From: Desulfovibrio desulfuricans
GTDB taxonomy: Bacteria; Desulfobacterota; Desulfovibrionia; Desulfovibrionales; Desulfovibrionaceae
Assembly: GCA_015062205.1 (NCBI GenBank)
Contig: SUVB01000030.1
Location: 1 to 43,357, forward strand
Length of the DNA: 43,357 nt
Direction: 5' to 3'
Shown: positions 17,145 to 24,647 of the stretch, in pieces
Layout of the letters: every line of letters starts with the position of its first letter
How positions within the stretch are numbered: the stretch's first letter is position 1
Translations under genes and position numbers: made by a program
The notes under the pieces: generated by a model
Databases searched by the model: none
Told to the model about the DNA's origin: nothing
The model's input: only the letters and a program-made list of their open reading frames with translations

Positions 17145-18386
17145 ATGGCGGGCGGAAGGAAGGCGCGCTCGCGCTTTCTCAAGGTGAAGCGGCGGCGGGG
17201 GGTGAGCCCGTCAGGCAATGCGCCCCGCCCCGCTGCGGCGGAGTTGGCCGTCTATGCGCTGCACAATGCCGCCCTGCCGCTGGCGCGGCGGCTGGCCGCC
17301 CGGCTGATGGAACAGCCGTGGCCCCTGCCGCGCACGTCCCCCTGCGCCCGCAACGCGGCGGACGCGCTGGCGCAGGCCCGCATCTTCGCCCCCGCGCGCT
17401 TCTGCCCGAAAGACGCCCGCCCCTTTGACGCCCTGCCCCCGCTGCTGGCCCGGACATATCCGGCCTTCGCGGCCCATGCGTTCATCGGCGCGGCGGGCAT
17501 TGCCGTGCGCTGTCTGGCCCCGCTGTTGACGCACAAGAGCGCGGACCCTCCGGCGCTGGTGCTGGATGCGGCAGGCCGCCACGTCATCAGCCTGCTTTCC
17601 GGGCACTGGGGCGGCGGCAATGCGCTGGCCCGCCATGTGGCCCGCCTGCTGGAAGCCACACCCGTCATCACCACGGCCTCGGACACGGCAGACACGAGCG
17701 AAGGAGCCCCCCCCGCGCCGGATCTGCTGCTGCGCGACGCGGGGTTGCGCCCGGTGGACTGGAGCCGCCTTCCCGTAGCGCAGGCCCTGCTGCTGGAAGG
17801 CGCGATCCTTGACCTGTGGGACCCCTGCTGCGCCGTTCCCGACCATCCGGGCCTGCGCCGCCTGCCTGCCCCTACGGAGGACGCGCCCTTTCCCCCGGAA
17901 GGCCGCGGCCCGGAGGCTCCTCTGCTGCTGGCCGCGCACTGGAAGCGCCTGCCGGAACACCCGCGCGTGCTGCGCATCGCCGTGCCGCGGCTTGTGCTGG
18001 GCGTGGGCTGCCGCCGCGGTGTGGATGCGGAACTGCTGGCGGCAGGCGCGGACAGTTTTCTGCAGCACTATGCTCTGGAACCGCTGGCCGTGGCCGCCGT
18101 GGCCACGGTGCGTGAAAAGCTGGAAGAACCCGCCCTGCGGGAGCTGGCGGCGCGCATGCGCCTGCCCTTGCGCGGTTTCGCGGCGGAGGAGCTGGCGCGC
18201 TGCGCCGTGCCCCACCCCTCGCCGGCAGCGGGGCAGCGGTTCGGCCTGCCGCCCTTCAGCGTCTGCGAAGCCGCCGCCCTGCTGGCCGCCGGAGAAAGGG
18301 GAACAGCCCGCCTGCTGGCGCCCAAGGCCGTGGTCCAGGGGCGGATAACCCTGGCTGTGGCCGTAACGCAAAGGACTCTGCCATGA
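17145..18386 (+). CDS. cbiG: cobalt-precorrin-5A hydrolase CbiG
   Basis: Opens the delta-lactone of cobalt-precorrin-5A and releases acetaldehyde in anaerobic cobalamin synthesis. Residues 30-120 form the variable N-terminus. The CbiG N-domain follows (HAFIGAAGIAVRCLAPLL, HKSADPPALVLDAAGRHVIS, LLSGHWGGGNALARHVARLL), then a mid region. The C-terminal domain carries LVLGVGCRRGVDAELLAAG. At 413 residues it is longer than the common 330-370, mainly through Arg/Ala/Pro-rich insertions. The ribosome site GGAAGGG lies just before the ATG. The stop overlaps the cbiH start by 4 bases (ATGA). Confidence 0.9.
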   Translation: MAGGRKARSRFLKVKRRRGVSPSGNAPRPAAAELAVYALHNAALPLARRLAARLMEQPWPLPRTSPCARNAADALAQARIFAPARFCPKDARPFDALPPLLARTYPAFAAHAFIGAAGIAVRCLAPLLTHKSADPPALVLDAAGRHVISLLSGHWGGGNALARHVARLLEATPVITTASDTADTSEGAPPAPDLLLRDAGLRPVDWSRLPVAQALLLEGAILDLWDPCCAVPDHPGLRRLPAPTEDAPFPPEGRGPEAPLLLAAHWKRLPEHPRVLRIAVPRLVLGVGCRRGVDAELLAAGADSFLQHYALEPLAVAAVATVREKLEEPALRELAARMRLPLRGFAAEELARCAVPHPSPAAGQRFGLPPFSVCEAAALLAAGERGTARLLAPKAVVQGRITLAVAVTQRTLP

Positions 18387-19180
18387 AACCTGCCGGCCTG
18401 CATGTCATCGGCCTCGGCCCCGGTTCCGCCGCCTGCCTGACCCCGCAGGCCCGCGACGCGCTCGCGGCGGCGCGTTGTGTGGCCGGATACAGCCTTTATA
18501 TGGATATGGTTCCCCCGGAACTGCTGGCGGGCAAACGCTGTTTCAGCAGCGGCATGCGACAGGAACGGGAGCGCTGCGAGGCCGCCGTGGACGCGGCCTG
18601 TTCCGGTCTGCCCACGGCCCTGGTCTGCTCCGGTGACCCCGGCATCTATGCCTTGGCCGGTCTTGCCCTCGAAACGCTGGAGGCGCGGGGACTTGCGGAC
18701 AGCGTGCCCTTCAGCGTCGTGCCGGGGGTGCCCGCCGTCTGCGCCGCCGCCGCCCTGCTGGGCGCGCCCCTGACCCACGATTTCGCCTGCGTCAGCCTGA
18801 GCGATCTGCTCACGCCGCGCGAAACCATCACGCGCCGCCTCACGGCGGCGCTGGAAGCGGATTTCGTCTGCGTCATCTACAACCCCCGCTCCCGGGGACG
18901 GCCGGAACATCTGGCGCAGGCCATGACGCTGGCCGCGCGTTTCCGCGCGCCGCACTGCCCTGTGGGGCTGGTGCGCCAGGCCTTCCGCCCCGGGCAGGAG
19001 GTCCGCGTCTGCCGTCTGGACCAGTTCAACCCCGAACTGGCGGACATGCTCTCCATCTGCATCATCGGCAACGCCGAAAGCCGCGCGCTGGGCCCATACA
19101 TGCTGACCCCGCGCGGTTACGCCCGCAAGGGAGAACAGCAGAACCGGCAGGCCAACCCCGATCGCACGGGTCGCCATTGA
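18383..19180 (+). CDS. cbiH: precorrin-3B / cobalt-precorrin-3 C17-methyltransferase
   Basis: Uses S-adenosylmethionine to methylate C17 with ring contraction in corrin synthesis. It has the tetrapyrrole methylase fold: HVIGLGPGSAACLTPQARDA at the start, VCSGDPGIYALAGLALE, VVPGVPAVCAAAALLGAPLT, and YNPRSRGRPEHL near residue 170. Its 265 residues fit the CbiH/CobJ subfamily, and pairing with CbiG supports the anaerobic (cobalt-early) route. It starts inside the cbiG stop codon. The stop codon overlaps the -35 of the promoter proposed for the cytochrome gene. Confidence 0.92.
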   Translation: MKPAGLHVIGLGPGSAACLTPQARDALAAARCVAGYSLYMDMVPPELLAGKRCFSSGMRQERERCEAAVDAACSGLPTALVCSGDPGIYALAGLALETLEARGLADSVPFSVVPGVPAVCAAAALLGAPLTHDFACVSLSDLLTPRETITRRLTAALEADFVCVIYNPRSRGRPEHLAQAMTLAARFRAPHCPVGLVRQAFRPGQEVRVCRLDQFNPELADMLSICIIGNAESRALGPYMLTPRGYARKGEQQNRQANPDRTGRH

Positions 19181-19206
19181 CAGAACTTTCCCAAACGCCG
19201 TATGTC
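19177..19206 (+). promoter_or_regulatory. promoter candidate for cytochrome c3
   Basis: TTGACA (19177-19182) overlaps the cbiH stop codon; after 18 bases comes TATGTC (19201-19206). The -35 is perfect and the -10 matches the first three consensus bases. The cytochrome could thus be expressed separately and more strongly than the corrin genes. Confidence 0.45.
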
Positions 19207-19244
19207 ACGGAAACGACACGTATTACCCCGCAAGGAGATGTCGC

Positions 19245-19631
19245 ATGAAAAACATCCTGCTGCCGCTCTGCGGCCTGCTGCTGGCGACGGCCGCGTTCGC
19301 CGTCGCAGCGCCTTCCGCTCCCCAGCAGCCCCTGGAACTGCAGGGCTCGAAAAAGACCGTCATGTTCCCGCACGGCGCGCACGCCGCCATCGCCTGTGCG
19401 GACTGCCACCACCTTGTGGACGGCAAGGAAAGCTTCGCCAAATGCGGCAGCGCCGGGTGCCATGATGACATTCAGGGTCGGCAGGGCGTCAAAAGCCTGT
19501 ACAACGTGATGCATTCCAAGAAGGAACTCAACCACGCCACCTGTGTGGGGTGTCATGCCAAATTTGTGGCCGAACACCCCGACCGCAAGAAGGAACTGAC
19601 CGGCTGCGCAAAATCCGCATGCCATCCATAG
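19245..19631 (+). CDS. periplasmic tetraheme cytochrome c3 (type I)
   Basis: An electron carrier between periplasmic hydrogenases or formate dehydrogenases and membrane redox complexes in sulfate reducers. A Sec signal peptide (MKNILLPLCGLLLATAAFAV) is followed by a mature part of about 107 residues with four heme c sites: CADCH, CGSAGCH (CX4CH), CVGCH and CAKSACH (CX4CH). The alternating spacing is diagnostic for type I cytochrome c3. Extra histidines suited to bis-His ligation include FPHGAHAAI and NVMHSKKELNH. AAGGAG lies about 10 bases before the ATG. It has its own promoter candidate and a terminator, so is probably monocistronic. Confidence 0.96.
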   Translation: MKNILLPLCGLLLATAAFAVAAPSAPQQPLELQGSKKTVMFPHGAHAAIACADCHHLVDGKESFAKCGSAGCHDDIQGRQGVKSLYNVMHSKKELNHATCVGCHAKFVAEHPDRKKELTGCAKSACHP

Positions 19632-19679
19632 GCCCTGCGCAGGGCGCGCCCCTGCGGTTCCGCGTCCGGCATGCAGGAT

Positions 19680-19708
19680 GGAAAAGCCGCCTTTCGGGCG
19701 GCTTTTCC
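19680..19708 (+). terminator. terminator after cytochrome c3
   Basis: GGAAAAGCCGCC (19680-19691) pairs with GGCGGCTTTTCC (19697-19708) around a TTTCG loop: 12 bp, perfect. The four T are inside the stem rather than after it, so termination may be partial or bidirectional. Confidence 0.65.
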
Positions 19709-19868
19709 CGTTAACGCGGCAGTATGCAAAGGCTCCCGGCACCCTTTTTCTTCCCGGTTTGCGTCTTCGTCTATAAACTGTTACGAAAAAGAACCGTTTC
19801 TTCCGGAAGGAAACAAGCGCATTTTTGGGCGGCACGGGCCGCTTTCCCAAACCTTATTGAGGTGACGC

Positions 19869-22037
19869 ATGGTTGCCGAGAACCCCGCTGATACTGACGA
19901 ACAGGTCATCGACCTTACGGAACTGATTGAAAAAGGCAACGTTCCGGCCGACGATGCGTCCGCGCAGCCCTCCCGCAATGCCGAAGCCGACGGCATTCAG
20001 GAACAGCTCAATGCCCTGAATGACGGCAAGGCCGAGATTGAAGGCGATATCGACGACCTGCTTGCCCAGATGGACATGATGGAAGAGGCCGTCCCCGGCG
20101 GCGCCGGTCAGACGCCCCCTGCCGCGGGAGACGCTGCGGCTTCCGCAGACGCCGCTCCCGCCTCCGCTGCCGCTGTCGCCGCCTCTGCGGACCACCCCGT
20201 GGATCCCAACGAGGAGCTGTTTATGCCCGGCATGGGCAATGTTGACAATCTACTGAATTCATTAGATATTCCTCCGCAACCTTCTGCCGAAGCCCACCCG
20301 GCGGCCGGCACTGCTGATCAGGCTGTGGACGCCATGCTCAACGAGCTCGCGCCCGACCAGTCCGCCGCCGCGGCTCCACAGACCGCCACCCCCGACGCTA
20401 CGATTTCCGAAGACGGCCTTGCCAGCCTGCTGGCAGCTATTGACGGCCATCAGGAAGCACCGCAGGCAGCGCCGGCGGCACAGCCCGCCGCTGACCCTCT
20501 GGCCGACGATCTGGACGCCATCCTCGCCGCCGCAGCGCCCGAAGCCCCGGCAGCCCCGCAGCCTGAAGCTGCCCCCGCGCCTGCCCCCGCCGCCCCGGCC
20601 GACGATCTGGACGCCATCCTCGCCGCCGCAGCGCCCGAAGCCCCGACAGCCCCGCAGCCCGAAGCTGCCCCCGCGGCTGCACCGGCCGCACCGGTCGACG
20701 ATCTGGACGCCCTGCTGGCCGCCGCAGCGCCCGAAGCCCCGGCAGCCCCGCAGCCCGAAGCGGCCCCCGCGGCTGCCCCTGCAGCCCCGGCCGACGATCC
20801 GGACGCCCTGCTGGCCGCCGCAGCGCCCGAAGCCCCGGCAGCCCCGCAGCCCGAAGCTGCCCCCGCGCCTGCCCCCGCCGCCCCGGCCGACGATCTGGAC
20901 GCCCTGCTGGCCGCCGCAGCGCCCGAAGCCCCGGCAGCCCCGCAGCCCGAAGCTGCCCCCGCGGCTGCCCCCACGGCCTATGCGGTCGAGGATCTGGACG
21001 CCGTCTTTGCCGATGCCGGGTTGCAGCCCGAGGCTTCTGCGGAAGCGCTCCTTCCGCAGGAAGAGACGCCGCAGGAACTCGCTGCAGAGCCTGAAGGCGC
21101 AGCGCAGCCGACTTTCGAGACAGTTCCCGCGCCGGAAGAACCCGTCGTTGCTCCCGAAACGGCAGCAACCGACACGTCCTCCGCAACAGAATCCGTCCCC
21201 GTAGCGGACATGCCCCTGCCGGAAGAAGAGCCCGCCGAACCTGCGCCCCTCATCTCCGACGCCGTTCCCGCTGCAGGCATGGCCGCCGCCGGGCTGAAGG
21301 CGGCCCAGGCGCAGGCGGTGGAAGCCGCCGCCCAGGCTGCCGAGGCTTCCTCGCAGGCGGTCACGGCCTGGGAGCAGGCCTTTGAGGCGTCTTCCCGGGC
21401 TGCCGACGCAGCGGACGCCGTCGCCACGCTCACGGCACGGCTGGAGCACTGCGAGCAGGCCCTGCAGGAAGCGCAAAACCGCATCAAGTCCCTCGAGCAG
21501 ACCGTGAACGAGCAGACGGCGGCCATTGCGGAAGTCTCGCGGCGGCAGACACCCGTCAACGCGCCGGAAGAAGCGCTGGCCGTGCTCTTTGAGGAAGGGC
21601 ATCCCCTGCACAACCGGCTCATGGACTGCGCCCTCCTTGCGGCGCGTCAGCTGCTGGAGCAGGCCGCCCCCGCAGACGACCCCCGCGTGACGCAGTGCGA
21701 GGCCGCCCTGCAGGAGGCCGGGGAACGCATTGCCGCATTGGAGCAGGAGGCCGGGGAACGCATCGCCGCGCTTGAGAATGCCGTGGCATCCCAAGCGGCA
21801 GCAGCGCAGCAGCAAACGGAAGCCGCACCCGACGCCGCCGGGCTTGAAGCCCTGCTGAACGAGCGCCTCCAGGCTGTCGATACCGCCGCGCGCAGCGCCG
21901 CTGCCCGCATGGACGCGCTGGAAGGCCGCATGGACGCGCTGGAGCCGCGCTTCAACGACCGGGTTGAAAAAGCCGCTGCGGCCGCTGCGGCCCGCATCCT
22001 GCGCGAGGAAATCAGCCGCCTGCTCGAACAGCAGTAG
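19869..22037 (+). CDS. large Ala/Pro-rich tandem-repeat protein with coiled-coil C-terminus, function unknown
   Basis: A 722-residue acidic, soluble protein with no signal peptide or membrane helix. The N-terminus has EQVIDLTELIEKGN (residues 11-24) and then looser acidic-leucine motifs (DIDDLLAQMDMM, VDNLLNSLDI, VDAMLNELA). Residues 212-372 are five tandem 32-33-residue units with the core DDLDALLAAAAPEAP and a Pro/Ala/Gln/Glu linker. Residues 470-722 are Ala/Glu/Gln-rich and predicted coiled coil, with local repeats (EAGERIAALEQ twice, RMDALE twice). The start has GAGGTG upstream. It stands alone between the cytochrome terminator and the ubiE group. The layout suggests a multivalent scaffold or polar organiser, but that is inference; no enzyme domain is visible. 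Confidence 0.8.
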   Translation: MVAENPADTDEQVIDLTELIEKGNVPADDASAQPSRNAEADGIQEQLNALNDGKAEIEGDIDDLLAQMDMMEEAVPGGAGQTPPAAGDAAASADAAPASAAAVAASADHPVDPNEELFMPGMGNVDNLLNSLDIPPQPSAEAHPAAGTADQAVDAMLNELAPDQSAAAAPQTATPDATISEDGLASLLAAIDGHQEAPQAAPAAQPAADPLADDLDAILAAAAPEAPAAPQPEAAPAPAPAAPADDLDAILAAAAPEAPTAPQPEAAPAAAPAAPVDDLDALLAAAAPEAPAAPQPEAAPAAAPAAPADDPDALLAAAAPEAPAAPQPEAAPAPAPAAPADDLDALLAAAAPEAPAAPQPEAAPAAAPTAYAVEDLDAVFADAGLQPEASAEALLPQEETPQELAAEPEGAAQPTFETVPAPEEPVVAPETAATDTSSATESVPVADMPLPEEEPAEPAPLISDAVPAAGMAAAGLKAAQAQAVEAAAQAAEASSQAVTAWEQAFEASSRAADAADAVATLTARLEHCEQALQEAQNRIKSLEQTVNEQTAAIAEVSRRQTPVNAPEEALAVLFEEGHPLHNRLMDCALLAARQLLEQAAPADDPRVTQCEAALQEAGERIAALEQEAGERIAALENAVASQAAAAQQQTEAAPDAAGLEALLNERLQAVDTAARSAAARMDALEGRMDALEPRFNDRVEKAAAAAAARILREEISRLLEQQ
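20502..20984 (+). repeat. five 96-base in-frame tandem repeats
   Basis: Units start at 20502, 20598, 20694, 20790 and 20886; four are 96 bases and the last is 99. Each encodes a 32-33-residue unit beginning ADDLDA or VDDLDA. The units are nearly identical in DNA as well as protein, with differences such as ATC/CTG in the core and one Leu-to-Pro change in unit 4. A degenerate sixth unit starts at 20985. Near-identity implies recent expansion or ongoing homogenisation, so copy number probably varies between strains. Confidence 0.93.
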
Positions 22038-22394
22038 ACGCGGGCGCGGCGCTGCCGCGCGCCATGCCGGCCTGCACAGGCGCAAGCGCCGCGCCGCGCG
22101 ATCCACTCCGCCGCACGCACCACAGGCCTGTTTGCAGCGCCGCGCCGACGGCATGCCGTCCCGGGGCAGTGAGCGCCGCCATCCGGCACACTTGCCAAGC
22201 CCTGCCGGAACGCATATGCTGGATGCCGTTTTTCAGGTGCGCAATGCCGCGCCGCAGTGCAAAAAAAGGGGCGGGGGCAGACGTTTCCGTTTCTTTACCC
22301 GTCCAGGCAATACCCGCTGTGGGTCTCGGCCATTCCCCAACAGGACGGGTTTTCTTTCCGCCGCGCCCGTGCCGGGCCGGATGCGGGGGCTCAC
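22038..22394. other. gap between repeat protein and ubiE group
   Basis: A GC-rich hairpin-like stretch follows the repeat-protein stop (about 22041-22062) without a T run. A promoter-like pair lies at 22192-22220. No gene is supported in this interval. Confidence 0.4.
22192..22220 (+). promoter_or_regulatory. promoter candidate for the small ORF / ubiE unit
   Basis: TTGCCA (22192-22197), 17 bases, TATGCT (22215-22220): five and four consensus matches. It would give a leader of about 170 nt before the 56-residue gene. Confidence 0.4.
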
Positions 22395-22565
22395 ATGGAC
22401 AAGGACAGCAAGGAAGCCTTGCAGGTGGCCAAGGAACTGACCGCCAAATTTATTGAAACACGCACGGTTTCCCCCGGCAATTTCGCCGAGGTTTTTCCGT
22501 CCGTGTACAGGGTGGTGCGCGAAGCCGTCAGTGCTGACGCGGACCGCGATTCGGACGGAAACTAG
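22395..22565 (+). CDS. small conserved-looking protein, function unknown
   Basis: A 56-residue protein with mostly helical character: an acidic-basic start (MDKDSKEALQVAKELTAKFI), then ETRTVSPGNFAEVFPSVYRV and an acidic tail. The order of helix, short 'VSP' turn and second helix ending in a 'VYRVV' patch is loosely like the N-terminal part of MucR/Ros-type regulators, but there is no zinc finger and I would not assign it. ATG at 22395 follows a GGGGG run about 7 bases upstream. The stop lies 1 base before the ubiE GTG, which implies translational coupling and argues that it is a real gene. Confidence 0.6.
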   Translation: MDKDSKEALQVAKELTAKFIETRTVSPGNFAEVFPSVYRVVREAVSADADRDSDGN

Positions 22566-22566
22566 C

Positions 22567-23325
22567 GTGGAAACTCCCCGCAAGGTCTTCGTCGCGCCGG
22601 AGGGAACCTCCGCCGCAGATGACCAGCGCCCGCACGACAGGGCCGTGGCCGGCATGTTCGGCCGCATTGTGCCCTTTTACGACCTGCTGAACAGGCTGCT
22701 CAGTCTGGGCGTTGACCAGTACTGGCGGCATGTGTTGGCGCGCCATGTGCGCCTGGGCGATACCGGCATCGTGCTGGATCTCGCGGCGGGCACACTGGAT
22801 GTTTCCCTAGCCATACGGCGCCGCCATCCCTCGGCGCTGGTGCCCGCCCTGGACTTCTGCCCGCCCATGCTGGCACGGGGCAGACGCAAGCTCAAGGGAG
22901 ACAATGCGCGGCGCATCCTGCCCGTGGCCGCCGACGCCAAACGCCTGCCCCTGCCTGATGCTTCCGTGGACTGTCTGACCATCGCTTTCGGCATTCGCAA
23001 CATCGTGCCGCGCTCCGCCGCCTTTGCGGAAATGCTGCGCGTGCTCAGACCCGGCGGGCGCGCCTGCATACTGGAGTTCGGCTCCGGGCAGGAACGCATC
23101 TGGGGCGGCCTGTACAACATGTATCTGAACCATCTGCTGCCGCGCGTGGGCCGTCTTTTTTCCAGGGACCCCGCTGCCTACGAGTACCTTGCCGAAACCA
23201 TCCGCGCATTTCCCTCCGCCGTCCGCTTGGAGGAAGAGTTGCGGCAGGCCGGGTTTGCCCGCGCCTGGCACAAAAAGCTGACGTCGGGCATCGTCTGCCT
23301 GCATGTGGGGGAAAAGGCCGCGTAA
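22567..23325 (+). CDS. ubiE: demethylmenaquinone methyltransferase (UbiE/MenG)
   Basis: Methylates demethylmenaquinone with S-adenosylmethionine as the last step of menaquinone synthesis. The signature start AGMFGRIVPFYDLLNRLLSL is present, with the methyltransferase motif I as VLDLAAGTLDVSLAI (a variant of the usual DLAxGTGD). VDCLTIAFGIRNI, the motif RVLRPGGRACILEFG and the C-terminal MYLNHLLPRVGRLFS are further family marks. The 252-residue length is normal. The start is GTG at 22567, coupled to the preceding 56-residue gene. mqnB and a polyprenyl synthase follow nearby, consistent with a menaquinone locus. Confidence 0.9.
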   Translation: METPRKVFVAPEGTSAADDQRPHDRAVAGMFGRIVPFYDLLNRLLSLGVDQYWRHVLARHVRLGDTGIVLDLAAGTLDVSLAIRRRHPSALVPALDFCPPMLARGRRKLKGDNARRILPVAADAKRLPLPDASVDCLTIAFGIRNIVPRSAAFAEMLRVLRPGGRACILEFGSGQERIWGGLYNMYLNHLLPRVGRLFSRDPAAYEYLAETIRAFPSAVRLEEELRQAGFARAWHKKLTSGIVCLHVGEKAA

Positions 23326-23402
23326 GCGGACAACAGGGGAGAGAGCGCGGCAGCTGCTGCGCTCCGGAAATTCAGAATCACAGGCCGCGCAGGCGGCAGG
23401 GA

Positions 23403-23609
23403 TCAGCCGCGTGCGGCCCCGGCCAAGGCAATGACGGCCAGCCCCACGCCCAAGGCTGCCGCGCCCACGAGCCGCAGACGGTGTTCCGGCATGGGCAGCA
23501 GCTGCTCCAGCGCGCGGCGCATGCCGCCGGGGAACAGCGCCCAGCACAGCCCTTCCAGAACAATGGCGAGGCCGAGGGCGCGCAGAAAGAGTTCCGTATC
23601 AAACTGCAT
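23403..23609 (-). CDS. DUF2065-type small membrane protein
   Basis: A 68-residue protein with two hydrophobic helices: LFLRALGLAIVLEGLCWALF and LRLVGAAALGVGLAVIALAG. Between them lies a PGGMRRALEQLLPMPEHRLR loop. This matches the YjeT-like DUF2065 family, whose function is unknown. ATG at 23609 gives the usual family length. It lies opposite the ubiE-mqnB direction, inside their intergenic gap, and has no clear ribosome site. Confidence 0.75.
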   Translation of the reverse strand: MQFDTELFLRALGLAIVLEGLCWALFPGGMRRALEQLLPMPEHRLRLVGAAALGVGLAVIALAGAARG

Positions 23610-23805
23610 GGGTTCTGGTGACGGAATTTTTGTTTTTTGTAAAGAGCGGCATGCCGCCGGACGGCGCGGCCCCGCATGCATGAGCCTGCCCTGCGGCCGC
23701 GTCTGATGCGTCGCGGGCAGCCGGAGGCGCAGGGAAAGCGCAGCCCTGTCCGAGGATTCCGCTGTGCCGTGTCGTCGGCAGGCGCGCCCTTGCGCCCGCA
23801 GGCAA

Positions 23806-23838
23806 CAACGTCGGCTACGCCCCCTGCGGCCGACGTTG
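23806..23838. promoter_or_regulatory. 10-bp inverted repeat upstream of mqnB
   Basis: CAACGTCGGC (23806-23815) and GCCGACGTTG (23829-23838) form a perfect dyad with a 13-base loop. It lies 50 bases before the mqnB start, between divergent genes. An operator or leader hairpin is possible; there is no T run for termination. Confidence 0.35.
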
Positions 23839-23887
23839 CGTCATTGTGCGCCGTCATAACGCGCGAAGCATCAGAGCAGGAGTGTTT

Positions 23888-24643
23888 GTGTCCTTATTGC
23901 TCTGCGCCGCCACAGGGCGGGAACTGGCCGGACTCGCGCCGCATTTCACGCCGCCGGGCTTTCCGGTCGGCGCCGGACGCGACGAGGCCGCCGTCCGCTG
24001 GCCGGAAATGACGCCCTGGCCCCTGCGCCTGAAACACGGCCAGGGCCTGTGCTGCATCACCGGCGTGGGCCCGGTCAACGCGGCGCTGGCACTGGGGCTG
24101 GCCTTTGCCGGGGCCGCCGCCGCGGGCGCGCCCGTCACGGGCGTCTGCGTGGCAGGAGTGGCCGGGGCCTTTGATTTGCGGGAGTTTCCCCTGCTCTCCC
24201 TGTGCCTTGTGCGCGAGGAGATATGGCCGGAATACGGCCTGCACGACGGGCAGAGCGTCACAGCCGAAGCCTTCGGCTTTCCCCTGTGGCAGCCCGGGCA
24301 CGGGGAGGCGGTGCGCAATCGCCTGTCCCTGCCGGACGCTGCGGCGCTGGCGCACTGCGGAGCGCGCTGCGCCGACACGGATTTTCCGCCCGCCCGCTCC
24401 CTGACGGTGGCGGGCGTCAGCGCCAGTTTCGCCAGGGCGGCGGACATGCGTTCCCGCTACCGCGCCGACCTGGAAAACATGGAAGGCTTTGCCGTGGCCT
24501 ATGCCTGCGCGCGGCAGGGCGTACCCTGCGTGGAGGCGCGCTGCATTTCCAACAAGGTGGGACCGCGCGCCAGGGAAGAAAAGGATTTTCCCGGGGCGCT
24601 GCGCGCGCTGGCGCGCATCCTGCCCGCACTCAACCTCATGTGA
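23888..24643 (+). CDS. mqnB: futalosine hydrolase MqnB
   Basis: Cleaves futalosine (or aminofutalosine-derived product) to dehypoxanthinyl futalosine and hypoxanthine in the futalosine route to menaquinone. It has the nucleoside phosphorylase fold: LLCAATGRELAGLAP, CCITGVGPVNAALALGLAFA, GVCVAGVAGAFDLREFPLLS, and the base-binding NMEGFAVAYACARQGVPCVE near the end, with SNKVGPRAREEKDF. GTG at 23888 is chosen because GCAGGAG lies 5 bases upstream. It ends 4 bases before the prenyl synthase start. The 251-residue length is slightly long for the family. Confidence 0.88.
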   Translation: MSLLLCAATGRELAGLAPHFTPPGFPVGAGRDEAAVRWPEMTPWPLRLKHGQGLCCITGVGPVNAALALGLAFAGAAAAGAPVTGVCVAGVAGAFDLREFPLLSLCLVREEIWPEYGLHDGQSVTAEAFGFPLWQPGHGEAVRNRLSLPDAAALAHCGARCADTDFPPARSLTVAGVSASFARAADMRSRYRADLENMEGFAVAYACARQGVPCVEARCISNKVGPRAREEKDFPGALRALARILPALNLM

Positions 24644-24647
24644 AGCT

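Noticed and set aside
20502..20984. CRISPR-like periodic repeats
   Set aside because: The 96-base period is entirely coding, in frame and without unique spacers.
22038..22062. Terminator after the repeat protein
   Set aside because: The GC-rich pairing is imperfect and there is no T run.
20262..22154. A 630-codon minus-strand frame opposite the repeat protein
   Set aside because: Mirror of the repeats on the other strand; Gly/Arg/Cys-rich and without initiation signals, whereas the plus frame has acidic, helical, soluble character.
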